From Polyangiaceae bacterium (GTDB lineage Bacteria; Myxococcota_A; Polyangia; Polyangiales; Polyangiaceae), in assembly GCA_009780955.1 (NCBI GenBank), contig WQZB01000006.1:38516-102515 (forward strand): a DNA stretch of 64,000 nucleotides, given 5' to 3'. The notes below the pieces were generated by a model. That model was not told the origin of the DNA and made no database searches. It saw only the letters and a list, made by a program, of their open reading frames with translations. Of the stretch, positions 40,306 through 48,846 are shown piece by piece (positions within the stretch are counted from its first letter, which is position 1; every line of letters starts with the position of its first letter). The translations under genes were made by a program, and so were the position numbers.

Positions 40306-43300
40306 GACGAGCCTGCTGCCTCTTGGCTGTCGCGCTCGCCATGACGGGATCGACCCGCGCGTACGCACAAGACCAAGACGAAGAGAAAGACGCGCTCAGG
40401 CGCCCCGAGCGCCTCACCGTGGGCGTGGCCGATCAGTTTTTGGGGCAGCTCGCTCCGGATCGTAAGAATCTCTATTTTTCGTCGAATCGAAATACAACGA
40501 ACGAGATTTATACCCAGAACATCGACGAGGCGCGCGCGCGCATCTTGTTCGACGAAGGGGCAGAAGTAACGTGGCCGCGTGTTAGCCCAGATGGTCGATC
40601 CATCCTTTATATTTCGTATAGCGAACGGGCAACGGGGCAGCTTTGCGTGCGCGATTTGCCTTCGGGCGACGATCGCCGCTGCCTGGGCGATCCCGGCGCG
40701 GCGCTCTTGGCCGAATGGATCGACGGCAAGCGGCTCGTCGCCGTTGTGCGCGCAACCATCGACGGAAGCTTGCATGTTCTCACCATCAACGCCGGCTCGC
40801 GCCTCGATGCCAAGCCGCTCGTTGAGCGCGACGTGACGAGCCCGGCAGTGTCGCCGGACGGAAAGTGGCTTGTTTACGTGCCGCTCGAGCGATCGAGTCA
40901 GCGCGTTGGTTCGGCGTTCGCGGCCCGTGCGTCGCAATACCTCGAGGCAATAGAAATCGCGCACCCCCGAGCGCCGATCAAGATCGAGCTCGACGTCCCT
41001 GGGCTCACCGGTCAGCCCGCGTTTTCGCGCGATGGCAAATGGCTCTATTTCGTCCAATTCTTCAGCGATTCGAACCACGACGGCGTTGTCGATGCGAGCG
41101 ACCACGGCGTCGTCTTCCGCGTGCCGATCTCGCTTGGCGGCGCGCCGCCATCACCGCCATCACCGGTGACGGGTGCGCCGAAACAAGTGACCGACGAATC
41201 GTGGAATTGCCAATATCCCGCGCCGGCCGCGGATCGATTGATCATCACATGCTCGCGCGGACGAAGTCTCGATCTGTATTCGCTTCCGTTGGGCGGGCAA
41301 ATCCCGACCGAATGGAGCAGCGATCGCATCAACGTCGAAATCGATCTCGCCAGCTCGTACGCGAAGCTCCAGCTCCTTTATTACGAGCGCCTTACGCGCA
41401 GTACGACGGTCGCAAGTCGGCGTTTTGCCATGATGCGCCTTGTCCGTCTGCACCTCGCGCTCGATGAGTTCGATGCTGCCGAGTTCTATGCCAAGCGCAT
41501 CGCCACACTCGACGATCCCGAGAGCGCCGCGCTCTCGAAGCCGTTGCTCGTTCTCGTCGATCATCGCAAAGTGCGGCGTGAACGCGAGCGCGGGCGGATC
41601 ATGGAGAGCTTCGATGAGCAAGCACGTGCGCGCATCGCCGCGCTCGATCAAACCGTGAAGGGCACGTCAGCCGCGGCAGCGTTCGCGCGGATCGTCCGCA
41701 GCGAAATCGCCGACTCGATCGGCGACAAAACGCTCTCCCGCACCGAGCTCGAGGCCGCATCGATCGCCAAAAAAACGCCGCGTTCCGTGCTCGAGGCCTA
41801 TTACGAGCAGGCCGACGCGCTCTACCGCAGCCTCGACGACCGTGAAGCCCTCGTGGCAGCGTGCCGGCGCCTTGCCGAGCACCCAGAGCTCGTTGCTGAC
41901 GATCGCCTCCAGTATGCGCGAGCCGCGGTGCGAGCGATGGTCCGAGGCGTGCCGTTCGCCGATGCCGACGCCCGCCTTGCACGCGAGCGCACTGCGATGC
42001 CCGACGACTCGGAGGTGGCGTTCGCGATCGATCTCGGTCGCACCTTGCTCACCATCAAAGACTCCAAGCCGGGCCCCGCGGTCCGCGCGACTCTCATCGA
42101 CATGTACGAAAAGCAAACGCGCACAGACCGCCGTCGCGCGATCATGCTCGACGCCGTTGCGCGCGCCACGCAGTACGGTGCCGATCCGATCGTCGAGGGG
42201 TTGGCGGAGCGTTACGTCGACAGCGTCGGAGCGCCGAACGCGAATATGAGCCAGGAGCGACGACGCGCCGAACGCCTCTACACGCAGGTGATCATCGGGC
42301 GCGCGTTTCGGCGACGCGCCGCGGGCAAACTGGACGAAGCGCTCGTGGATTTCGAGGCAGTGGCCAAGCGCACGGGATCTTTGGAAGCCGTTGTGGCATC
42401 GATCGATCTGCGGCTCCGCAGAGGCGACACGCCGGAAGTCATTCGGGCAGAATACGAAACGCGGCGTGCGGGCGGCGGCGCGGCGACGGCCGATTTCGTC
42501 ACCGCATACCTGATTGCGCGGCAGCTGCAGACGCTCGAAGGCGATGCCCACGCGGCAGCGGTCGCGCGCGCGACGAATGCGCTCAGGTCCTCCTGGTCCG
42601 AGCTCAAAAAGCAATGCATGCCACAGGCGCTTTTCGGCGCCATGGCGCATGAAGAGTTCCTTCGCACCGGACAGCTCGCATCGGCCGAGCGCGCGAGTGC
42701 CCGTTATCTCGTCGCGCTCGAACTCGTGAACAACAATCTTCGATACAAGGCAATGGTCCTTGGCCAGCTCGGTATTTTGCATACGCAAGTTGGCAATTAC
42801 CGCATCGCGCTCGGGTATCTCGAAGATCGCAATCGCCTCCCGTATACCGAAAATTCTGAAGGGTTCGCCGTTCTGCTGGCAAGGGCACGAGCCCTGCTCC
42901 ACGTTGGCAAAGAGAAAGAAGCGGCGACGCAGGCAGACGAGGCTCTCGCCATGCTCGAAAAAACGCCGAGGCTCGTAAATTATCGCATTTTGGCGCTCGA
43001 TCGAGCGGCGCTCTACAACCTGGCAGCGGACAGGTTCACGCGCGCGCTCTCGCTCTACGACGAAGAGCTCGCGATGCTAAATCAGGACAAGAGCGCGGAG
43101 GCACCGCGCAATCGTTTTGTCGTGCGCCTGGCGCGTGCGGCGGCGGCGCTCGGAGCAGACCAGCCCGCGAGGGTAGGGAAGGATCTCGACGAGGTCGACC
43201 GCGCCCTTGCCAATTCGGCGTTCGCGAAGTCGCTTGCGTGGAAGCAGGCGACCAGCGAGCAAGTCGTGCGCTCGTACCGCATCATCGCCGCAGGTCTCCG

Positions 43301-43760
43301 CGCGCAGACGGCGCAGAAGCTCGGAAAGCCCGACGCTGCCCTACGCGCGCTGGGCACGCGACGAGCCCTACTCGAAGAGGCGCAGGCGCAGGCCGAACGG
43401 GGTGAGTACGCGCAAATGCTCGCATTGGTCGAAGCGCAGATCGCGGACAATACACTCGAGCGTGGAGATCATGGCCGCGCAGCAGCCGCCATCGAGAAGG
43501 CGCTCGCGCACACCGACAACATGCGCGATCGCGCAAAGGGTAAGGTCGACACCGACCAACTCGATGTTCTCTGGCTCGCCGCCCAAATGAACGCGCACGC
43601 ACCAAAGACCATCGACCTGCCGGAGCGGCTCGAAAAGGCAACGGGCGCGATCCTTGCGCAGGGCTCGCCGCGTGCCTTTCGCAGCTATCAACGATGGTTC
43701 GAGATTTACCTGACGCTTACCGGGCCACTCGGGAAAGAGCCAATGCCGGTTTCGCCTTGA
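40299..43760 (+). CDS. Secreted PD40 beta-propeller and TPR protein
   Basis: 1,153 residues from GTG 40299, chosen because GGAGG lies 8 nt upstream and a clean signal peptide follows (LRRACCLLAVALAMTGSTRA-YAQ). Residues about 30-330 are WD40-like/PD40 (TolB-type) blades: LAPDRKNLYFSSNRNTTNEI, VSPDGRSILYISY, VSPDGKWLVYVPL, FSRDGKWLYFVQF. Residues about 350-1,150 are helical TPR-like repeats. It overlaps the DUF1318 gene by 7 nt, so it belongs to the AsmA-DUF1318 operon and may be a periplasmic scaffold for it (inference). Confidence 0.85.
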   Translation: MLRRACCLLAVALAMTGSTRAYAQDQDEEKDALRRPERLTVGVADQFLGQLAPDRKNLYFSSNRNTTNEIYTQNIDEARARILFDEGAEVTWPRVSPDGRSILYISYSERATGQLCVRDLPSGDDRRCLGDPGAALLAEWIDGKRLVAVVRATIDGSLHVLTINAGSRLDAKPLVERDVTSPAVSPDGKWLVYVPLERSSQRVGSAFAARASQYLEAIEIAHPRAPIKIELDVPGLTGQPAFSRDGKWLYFVQFFSDSNHDGVVDASDHGVVFRVPISLGGAPPSPPSPVTGAPKQVTDESWNCQYPAPAADRLIITCSRGRSLDLYSLPLGGQIPTEWSSDRINVEIDLASSYAKLQLLYYERLTRSTTVASRRFAMMRLVRLHLALDEFDAAEFYAKRIATLDDPESAALSKPLLVLVDHRKVRRERERGRIMESFDEQARARIAALDQTVKGTSAAAAFARIVRSEIADSIGDKTLSRTELEAASIAKKTPRSVLEAYYEQADALYRSLDDREALVAACRRLAEHPELVADDRLQYARAAVRAMVRGVPFADADARLARERTAMPDDSEVAFAIDLGRTLLTIKDSKPGPAVRATLIDMYEKQTRTDRRRAIMLDAVARATQYGADPIVEGLAERYVDSVGAPNANMSQERRRAERLYTQVIIGRAFRRRAAGKLDEALVDFEAVAKRTGSLEAVVASIDLRLRRGDTPEVIRAEYETRRAGGGAATADFVTAYLIARQLQTLEGDAHAAAVARATNALRSSWSELKKQCMPQALFGAMAHEEFLRTGQLASAERASARYLVALELVNNNLRYKAMVLGQLGILHTQVGNYRIALGYLEDRNRLPYTENSEGFAVLLARARALLHVGKEKEAATQADEALAMLEKTPRLVNYRILALDRAALYNLAADRFTRALSLYDEELAMLNQDKSAEAPRNRFVVRLARAAAALGADQPARVGKDLDEVDRALANSAFAKSLAWKQATSEQVVRSYRIIAAGLRAQTAQKLGKPDAALRALGTRRALLEEAQAQAERGEYAQMLALVEAQIADNTLERGDHGRAAAAIEKALAHTDNMRDRAKGKVDTDQLDVLWLAAQMNAHAPKTIDLPERLEKATGAILAQGSPRAFRSYQRWFEIYLTLTGPLGKEPMPVSP

Positions 43761-43880
43761 GGAGATTTCACCCTCACCTCGACTTCGTCGAATTGGCTGA
43801 ACAGAGGAAGAAGTAGCGGAGTCTTCGTGCGCAACCCACTTGAGTTCACCTATTGGCCAGAGACGCGTTACATTTCCAAC

Positions 43881-44132
43881 ATGAGTAACGTGGCCTTCGA
43901 CGTCTCGGAAGAAACCCTTCTTGCGCTGAAGCTCGACGAGCGGTCCGCGACCGCAGAATTGCGGATGGTCGCGGCCGTGAAGCTCTTCGAGTTGGGGCGC
44001 CTCTCCTCCGGCGCTGCCGCGAAGCTGGCCGATGTGCCGCGTGTTGTCTTCCTTGCCAAGCTCGGTGAGCTCGGCGCAGCCGCCCTCCGACAGACCGAAG
44101 CGGAGCTGGCCGAGGACTTTGCGCGTGCGTGA
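43881..44132 (+). CDS. UPF0175-family antitoxin
   Basis: 83 residues from ATG 43881. VSEETLLALKLDERSATAEL, RMVAAVKLFELGRLSSGAAA and KLADVPRVVFLAKLGELG are the UPF0175 pattern (AAVKLFELGRLSSGxAAxLAxVxRxxFLxxL), a small helical DNA-binding antitoxin family normally paired with DUF3368 PIN toxins. The gene appears intact while its partner is broken, so it may now be an orphan antitoxin or still repress its promoter. Confidence 0.85.
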   Translation: MSNVAFDVSEETLLALKLDERSATAELRMVAAVKLFELGRLSSGAAAKLADVPRVVFLAKLGELGAAALRQTEAELAEDFARA

Positions 44133-44375
44133 CGTCGTCACGAACACGTCACCGCTTCTCTACCTTCACCAACTCAAGCTTCTTGAACTTCTTCCGCGCC
44201 TGTACAAGCGCATCATTGTTCCAAGCGCGGTGGTTATGGAACTCTCCGAGGGGGCGCGGATTGGTTACGTGGTCTCCTGCCTGCGGTTGCTCCGGTCGTC
44301 GACAGATTGGAACGACTTGGCTTCCGCCTCGCTCCCGAGACTCGTATGGGCGTGATTCAACTCGCTGGTGAATGA
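44125..44375 (+). pseudogene. DUF3368 PIN-like toxin with internal out-of-frame deletion
   Basis: From GTG 44125 (8-nt overlap with the antitoxin) it reads VVTNTSPLLYLHQLKLLELL, PRLYKRIIVPSAVVMEL, GARIGYVV, the N-terminal third of DUF3368 proteins. From about 44280, in another frame, PAVAPVVDRLERLGFRLAPE then TRMGVIQLAGE and stop at 44375 is the family's C-terminal end. The central part (about 70 residues in relatives), with the later acidic active-site residues, is missing. The toxin is therefore inactivated. Confidence 0.8.
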
Positions 44376-44512
44376 CTCGCACACGCATTCGACGAAAAAA
44401 AGGGCATAAGTTGGCTCTCGGAAGGGCTTTGCTAAAGACCTCACGGCTCTGGCTCGACTGCCGAGCCCCAAAGCGGCAGAGACGCGCGCGTTCATCGAAG
44501 GGCATCGCCACA

Positions 44513-44572
44513 TGTGTGAAAGCCAGCGCACTGGACGACCAGTTGGCCGAGCAGCTGAAGACTGAAGCCTGA
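44513..44572 (+). pseudogene. Tail fragment of a glutathione S-transferase gene
   Basis: Encodes CVKASALDDQLAEQLKTEA and stop, nearly identical to the end of the GST at 46618-47265 (CVKAGALDDQLAEQLKTEGS). At DNA level about 47 of 57 bases match, with most differences synonymous, so it derives from a related GST gene rather than from a very recent copy. The preceding sequence is not GST-like. Confidence 0.75.
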
Positions 44573-44626
44573 CCTTGCACGTCGCATTTGCGCGGCACTT
44601 CGCCTCAGGATACATGTAACTGATTC

Positions 44627-46510
44627 GTGAGTGTCACACATTTGTTGCGCCGTCGTGCCCTGAGAGTGCTTGCGCACGTGCCGACGAGCCTGCTGCTCGC
44701 GTGGTTGTTCGAAACCTTCTTCCTCATCGTCTTAGCGCTGACCGACGGCTATGACGTTGCGCGCAGCGGGGAAGTGTTTCGCGTCGTGCTCACGTTCGTC
44801 GTTCTGACGGCGATCTTTTCGCTCGTGCACCTGCTCTTTGCCGATCGGCGTCGCCTCGCGTTCGGCGTGACCTTCGCGCTTTTCTTGGTGTTCATCGTCG
44901 TCAACGTGGCGCGCGTTTCGACGATGGGCTCGTTCGACTACGGCTTCGTCCGCGATCACGGCCCGGAAATTCTGTCGCCGCTTGGGTTGCGCATCGTCGT
45001 GACGGAGCTGAAGATCGGCGGGGCTGCGCTCTTGTTTTTGCCGCCGCTCGTCATCGCGTTCGCGCTCGTGAAGCGTCCTTCTCCACGCTGGCGTCTCTCG
45101 CGTCGTGCGCACGCCGCAGCGGTTACGGTCTGCGCCGCGCTCCTCGTGTTCGTCGTCACGGTGCGCATTAGTACGCATGAAGCGCTAACGACTTTCGCGG
45201 CTTCCGCTCTCCGCTTCCACGCAGAAGCGCGCACCGCCGAGTCAGCCATTGGCGAAGACGCATTCCCGCACGTCCACGATTTCGCGCCGACGCCCGCCGC
45301 CCGCGCGATCGCCGGTTCAGACGCCCCGCGCCCGCACATCATCCTGCTCTTTCTCGAGTCGCACAACGGGCTCTTCACCGATCGCCTCCGTCCGGACGGC
45401 CGCCGTTACACACCTGTCTTCGACGCGCATATGGCCGAGAGCCTCTCGGTCGAACATTTCTACGGAAACTCGGTCCATTCGAGCCGCGGTCACTTTGCAA
45501 CGCTCTGCTCGCTCGTGCCGATGTACCGAGGTAAAGAGTTCACCGATCTCGACGCGACGCGCTTTCATTGTCTGCCGGAAACGCTCGCCGATGCTGGCTA
45601 CGACACGCTCTTCTACTCAGCGACCGCCGATCCGACGTTCGAACGGTCCGACGAGTTCTTTCATCGTATTGGCTTTACGGGCGTAACGTTCCAGGACGAA
45701 TTGGTCAGCAAAGAGGATCCGTCGTTCTGGGGCGCGGGTCTGCAAGATGATGTATTTTACAAGAGATTCTTCGGCGCCGTGGACGAGGGACTCGCTCGCT
45801 CCGGCGGCAAGCCGATCTTCGCCGTCGCCGCGAACGCGTCGAACCACTATCCGTTCCGCGAGGGCCCGAGCCACGAGCCCGATCCCGACGAACCCACCAA
45901 GTACCGCCGCGACTACGTCGGATCGCTCTCTGCATCGGACGCGTGGCTCGCGACGTTCTTCGACGAGCTCGATTGTCGCCCGGCACTCAAGGACGCAATC
46001 GTCGTCGTCGTCGTCTCCGACCACAGCTTCCCAGCCGATGAGCACGGCATCCACTTCAACATGATCGGCGCATACGAAGAGGCCTTCCGCGCCGCGCTCC
46101 TCTTGCGTTGGCCGGGCCACGTCATCCCCAGAGTGATTCGCGATCGCACAGCGTCGCAGGTCGATCTAGCGCCGACGATTGCCGATCTGCTCGGGCTTAG
46201 CGGCAAGACACACTTTATGGGGCGATCGCTGTTCGATGACGACGGCTCCGTGTCAGCATCTTTGATGGTGCAACCTTACGATGGGGTGCATCTCGTGGCC
46301 GTTCGTTGGCCGTTCAAGCTCGAAGTCCACGAATCTGCCGAGCAAGAACACCTTTACGATCTCTCTCGCGATCCGGCCGAGGAGCATGACATCGCTGCCG
46401 ATCCCGAGAACGCAACCGAGCTCGCGACTCTACGCGCCGAGATCGATCGCATCCGAGCGAACCAAGTGCTGCTCCAGAGCGGTCGAATCTGGCCCGATCC
46501 GACGCTTTAA
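44627..46510 (+). CDS. LtaS-like membrane phosphoglycerol transferase/sulfatase-fold protein
   Basis: 627 residues from GTG 44627. About five membrane helices in residues 15-185, then an extracytoplasmic alkaline-phosphatase-superfamily domain. Metal and active-site equivalents: E244 (LLFLESHNG), S285 in NSVHSSRGHFATLCSL where LtaS has its catalytic Thr, H407 (ASNHYPF), and D465-H466 (VVVSDHSFPADEHG). Members transfer phosphoglycerol or phosphoethanolamine to envelope glycans or lipids. The Ser nucleophile suggests a subgroup distinct from classical LtaS; the substrate is unknown. Followed by a short terminator-like hairpin. Confidence 0.85.
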   Translation: MSVTHLLRRRALRVLAHVPTSLLLAWLFETFFLIVLALTDGYDVARSGEVFRVVLTFVVLTAIFSLVHLLFADRRRLAFGVTFALFLVFIVVNVARVSTMGSFDYGFVRDHGPEILSPLGLRIVVTELKIGGAALLFLPPLVIAFALVKRPSPRWRLSRRAHAAAVTVCAALLVFVVTVRISTHEALTTFAASALRFHAEARTAESAIGEDAFPHVHDFAPTPAARAIAGSDAPRPHIILLFLESHNGLFTDRLRPDGRRYTPVFDAHMAESLSVEHFYGNSVHSSRGHFATLCSLVPMYRGKEFTDLDATRFHCLPETLADAGYDTLFYSATADPTFERSDEFFHRIGFTGVTFQDELVSKEDPSFWGAGLQDDVFYKRFFGAVDEGLARSGGKPIFAVAANASNHYPFREGPSHEPDPDEPTKYRRDYVGSLSASDAWLATFFDELDCRPALKDAIVVVVVSDHSFPADEHGIHFNMIGAYEEAFRAALLLRWPGHVIPRVIRDRTASQVDLAPTIADLLGLSGKTHFMGRSLFDDDGSVSASLMVQPYDGVHLVAVRWPFKLEVHESAEQEHLYDLSRDPAEEHDIAADPENATELATLRAEIDRIRANQVLLQSGRIWPDPTL

Positions 46511-46527
46511 CGATGCAGCCGAGAAGT

Positions 46528-46543
46528 AAGCGCGGCGCTTTTT
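46528..46543 (+). terminator. Terminator-like hairpin after the LtaS-like gene
   Basis: AAGCG-CGG-CGCTT stem followed by TTT, 18 nt after the stop at 46510. The stem is short (5 bp), so termination strength is doubtful. Confidence 0.4.
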
Positions 46544-46617
46544 CGTGTCGAACGTGTTCCGCATTGTCTTATAAATGCGTGGCAAATCGAAAACGGTCCA
46601 TCGGAAAGGGATAAACC

Positions 46618-47265
46618 ATGAGTGCTGCCATCACCCTCTATACCCACCCCTGGTCGCGCGGCCGCATGGCGCGCTGGATGCTGGAGGAGTGCGGGGCTGA
46701 CTACGAGGTAGAGGTGCTGCAATACGGCACCAGCATGAAGGCCGCGGCTTACACCGCCATGAATCCGATGGGCAAGGTGCCCACCATTTGCCATGGCGAC
46801 ACGGTGGTCACCGAAGTAGCGGCCATTTGTGCCTATCTGGCCGATCAATTTCCTGCCCGCAAGCTGGCCCCGCCCGCGAACAGCCCTGAGCGCGGGACTT
46901 ACTACCGCTGGCTGTTCTTTGGCGCCGGCCCGGTGGAGGCGGCGGTCACGGCCAAAGCACTCGGTCTGCTGGCACCCGAGGACAAGCGCGTGATGGCCGG
47001 TTATGGCACCTACGACGACGTGATGAACACGTTGGAATTCGCCGCTAGCTATGCGTTGGCGCGCGGCGGTTTTTTGTGCGGAGAATTCAGTGCCGCCGAT
47101 CTGTACCTGGCCGCGCAATTGAACTGGGGAATGCAGTTCAAAACCATCGAAAAACGCCCGCTGTTTACGCAGTACGCCAAGCCCATTGTCGAGCGTCCGG
47201 CCTGCGTGAAAGCTGGCGCCCTCGACGACCAATTGGCCGAGCAACTGAAGACGGAGGGCAGTTAG
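46618..47265 (+). CDS. Glutathione S-transferase family protein
   Basis: 215 residues. N-terminal thioredoxin-like domain: TLYTHPWSRGRMARWMLEE with a Ser in the active-site region, the cis-Pro in GKVPTICHGD, and TEVAAICAYLAD (glutathione-binding E-x-x-A/S). The C-terminal helical domain contains GEFSAADLYLAAQLNW (conserved N-capping Asp of GSTs). An AAAGG sequence precedes ATG 46618. The style resembles proteobacterial GSTs, and codon choice (frequent CTG, GCC, GAG) seems unlike the neighbours, which hints at transfer. A diverged copy of its 3' end is at 44513-44572. Confidence 0.9.
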   Translation: MSAAITLYTHPWSRGRMARWMLEECGADYEVEVLQYGTSMKAAAYTAMNPMGKVPTICHGDTVVTEVAAICAYLADQFPARKLAPPANSPERGTYYRWLFFGAGPVEAAVTAKALGLLAPEDKRVMAGYGTYDDVMNTLEFAASYALARGGFLCGEFSAADLYLAAQLNWGMQFKTIEKRPLFTQYAKPIVERPACVKAGALDDQLAEQLKTEGS

Positions 47266-47294
47266 GGCACAGCGACGGCAGGTAGAGAGATTTG

Positions 47295-47335
47295 TTATTC
47301 ACGCCGTGAATGGATATCATTCACGCCGTGAATAA
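47295..47335 (+). promoter_or_regulatory. Twin operator-like palindromes over the start codon
   Basis: ATTCACGCCGTGAAT occurs at 47297-47311 and again at 47319-47333, each a 7-bp inverted repeat around one central base. The centres are 22 bp apart, two DNA turns. The ATG (47310-47312) overlaps the first copy and an in-frame GTG (47328) lies in the second. The layout suggests cooperative repressor binding that blocks transcription or translation start of the ATPase gene, perhaps by its own HTH-containing product. Confidence 0.7.
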
Positions 47336-48554
47336 CTTGCAGAGGCTCGTCAACGATGCCTTGGCCGATCGACTGCAGCTCATGCCCGCGGTCGTCGTAA
47401 CGGGCGCGCGGCAAACCGGCAAGAGCACACTCGCCGAGCACCTGGTGCGCGGAGCACGACGCTACGCGACCCTCGACGATCTCGACGTGCTCGACGCAGC
47501 TCGCCGCGATCCGCAAGCGCTCGTCGGTGGCTCGGGCGCTGTCACGCTCGACGAAGTGCAGCGCGAGCCGGGGCTTTTGCGCGCGGTGAAGCGTGCGATC
47601 GATCGCGACCGCAAGCCAGGGAGGTTCTTGCTCACGGGCTCCGCCAATCTCCTGTTGATGCGGCAGGTCTCCGAGTCGCTTGCCGGCCGCGCGAGCTACC
47701 TCACGCTATGGCCGATGACGCGTCGAGAACAGCATGGCCTTGGTAGCTGCGGCCGCTGGGATGATCTGCTTGCTGCTGCGGACGCCGATTGGCGCGAGGT
47801 GTTGCTCGACGAGCTCGACGACAACGGGCTCGAGACCGATTGGCGTGCGCTCGCACGGCACGGTGGCTTCCCCACACCTGCGCTCCATCTTTCGACCGAT
47901 GCCGATCGCCGGATCTGGTTCGACGGCTACGTAAGGACCTACTTGGAGCGCGATCTGCTCGATCTGGCGGCTATCAGCGCACTGCCCGATTTCCGACGCC
48001 TCATGCGCGCCGCCTGCCTGCGCACCGGACAACTCCTCAATCAAACCGAGCTTGGCCGCGACATCGGGCTCCCACAACCCACGGTGCACCGTTGGCTCAA
48101 CTTACTCGAAACGTCATACTTGCTCGTCCGACTACCAGCGTACTCGGTCAATCGAACCAAGCGCTTGATCAAGACGCCAAAGCTTTATTGGGCCGACACC
48201 GGCCTCGCGATGCATCTCGGTGAAGTGAGCAAGCCCGAGGGAGCGCACCTCGAAAACCTCGTCCTGCACGACTTGCTCGCGTGGCGGGACGCACGCGTCG
48301 ATCGTGTGGAGCTCGGTTACTGGCGCACGGCAGGTGGTGAAGAGGTGGACTTCGTTGTCGAGACCGGCGGCAAGCTCGTTCCGATTGAGATCAAAGCGAC
48401 CGCGCGACCACGCCTCGGAGATACCGCGCACTTGCGGTCGTTCCGCGCAGAATATGGGGCCAAGGCGCGCGCGGGCTTGCTCCTGCACACCGGCAGCTCG
48501 GTCGAATGGCTCGCACCGGACGTGCTCGGCGCGCCATGGTGGCGGGTGTTGTAA
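47310..48554 (+). CDS. AAA-type ATPase with DUF4143 domain
   Basis: 414 residues. Walker A TGARQTGKST (31-40), Walker B VTLDEVQRE (about 77-85), and sensor-like LTGSANLLLM. A winged-helix segment at about 235-275 (LNQTELGRDIGLPQPTVHRW then LNLLETSYLLVRLPAY), and a C-terminal DUF4143 nuclease-like part with EVDFVVETGGKLVPIEIKA. Length and order are standard for the AAA_14/DUF4143 family, which is widespread and poorly understood, often with phase- or mobile-element-like distribution. The internal HTH makes autoregulation at the twin palindromes plausible. GTG 47328 is an alternative start. Confidence 0.9.
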   Translation: MDIIHAVNNLQRLVNDALADRLQLMPAVVVTGARQTGKSTLAEHLVRGARRYATLDDLDVLDAARRDPQALVGGSGAVTLDEVQREPGLLRAVKRAIDRDRKPGRFLLTGSANLLLMRQVSESLAGRASYLTLWPMTRREQHGLGSCGRWDDLLAAADADWREVLLDELDDNGLETDWRALARHGGFPTPALHLSTDADRRIWFDGYVRTYLERDLLDLAAISALPDFRRLMRAACLRTGQLLNQTELGRDIGLPQPTVHRWLNLLETSYLLVRLPAYSVNRTKRLIKTPKLYWADTGLAMHLGEVSKPEGAHLENLVLHDLLAWRDARVDRVELGYWRTAGGEEVDFVVETGGKLVPIEIKATARPRLGDTAHLRSFRAEYGAKARAGLLLHTGSSVEWLAPDVLGAPWWRVL

Positions 48555-48846
48555 TTCGATCGTTCCCGCAACCCGAAGGCGGCATCGTTACCGTGGTCTA
48601 TCCGATGTCGTTCAGCCACAATCCGACTGCCGGGACAGTCAAGCGTTAGCTTCGGCGACGCGCGTGCCGGCTCCCGGCGCGGGCTCGTGGCTTTTGAAGT
48701 ACGTTTTGTGGTTATCGCGCGACAGTGCATGATCCGCATGCCGTAGCAACGTGAACAAACGACAACAGCTTGTGACATCGACACACGATAAAAGCGAACA
48801 AACGCGATGAGTTTGCCGCAGGCATGCGAAATGCTTAGTGGGGCGC

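Noticed and set aside
39705..41105. 466-codon ORF antisense to the DUF1318 and PD40-TPR genes
   Set aside because: Low-complexity Arg/Ala-rich translation spanning two real genes on the other strand; a shadow frame.
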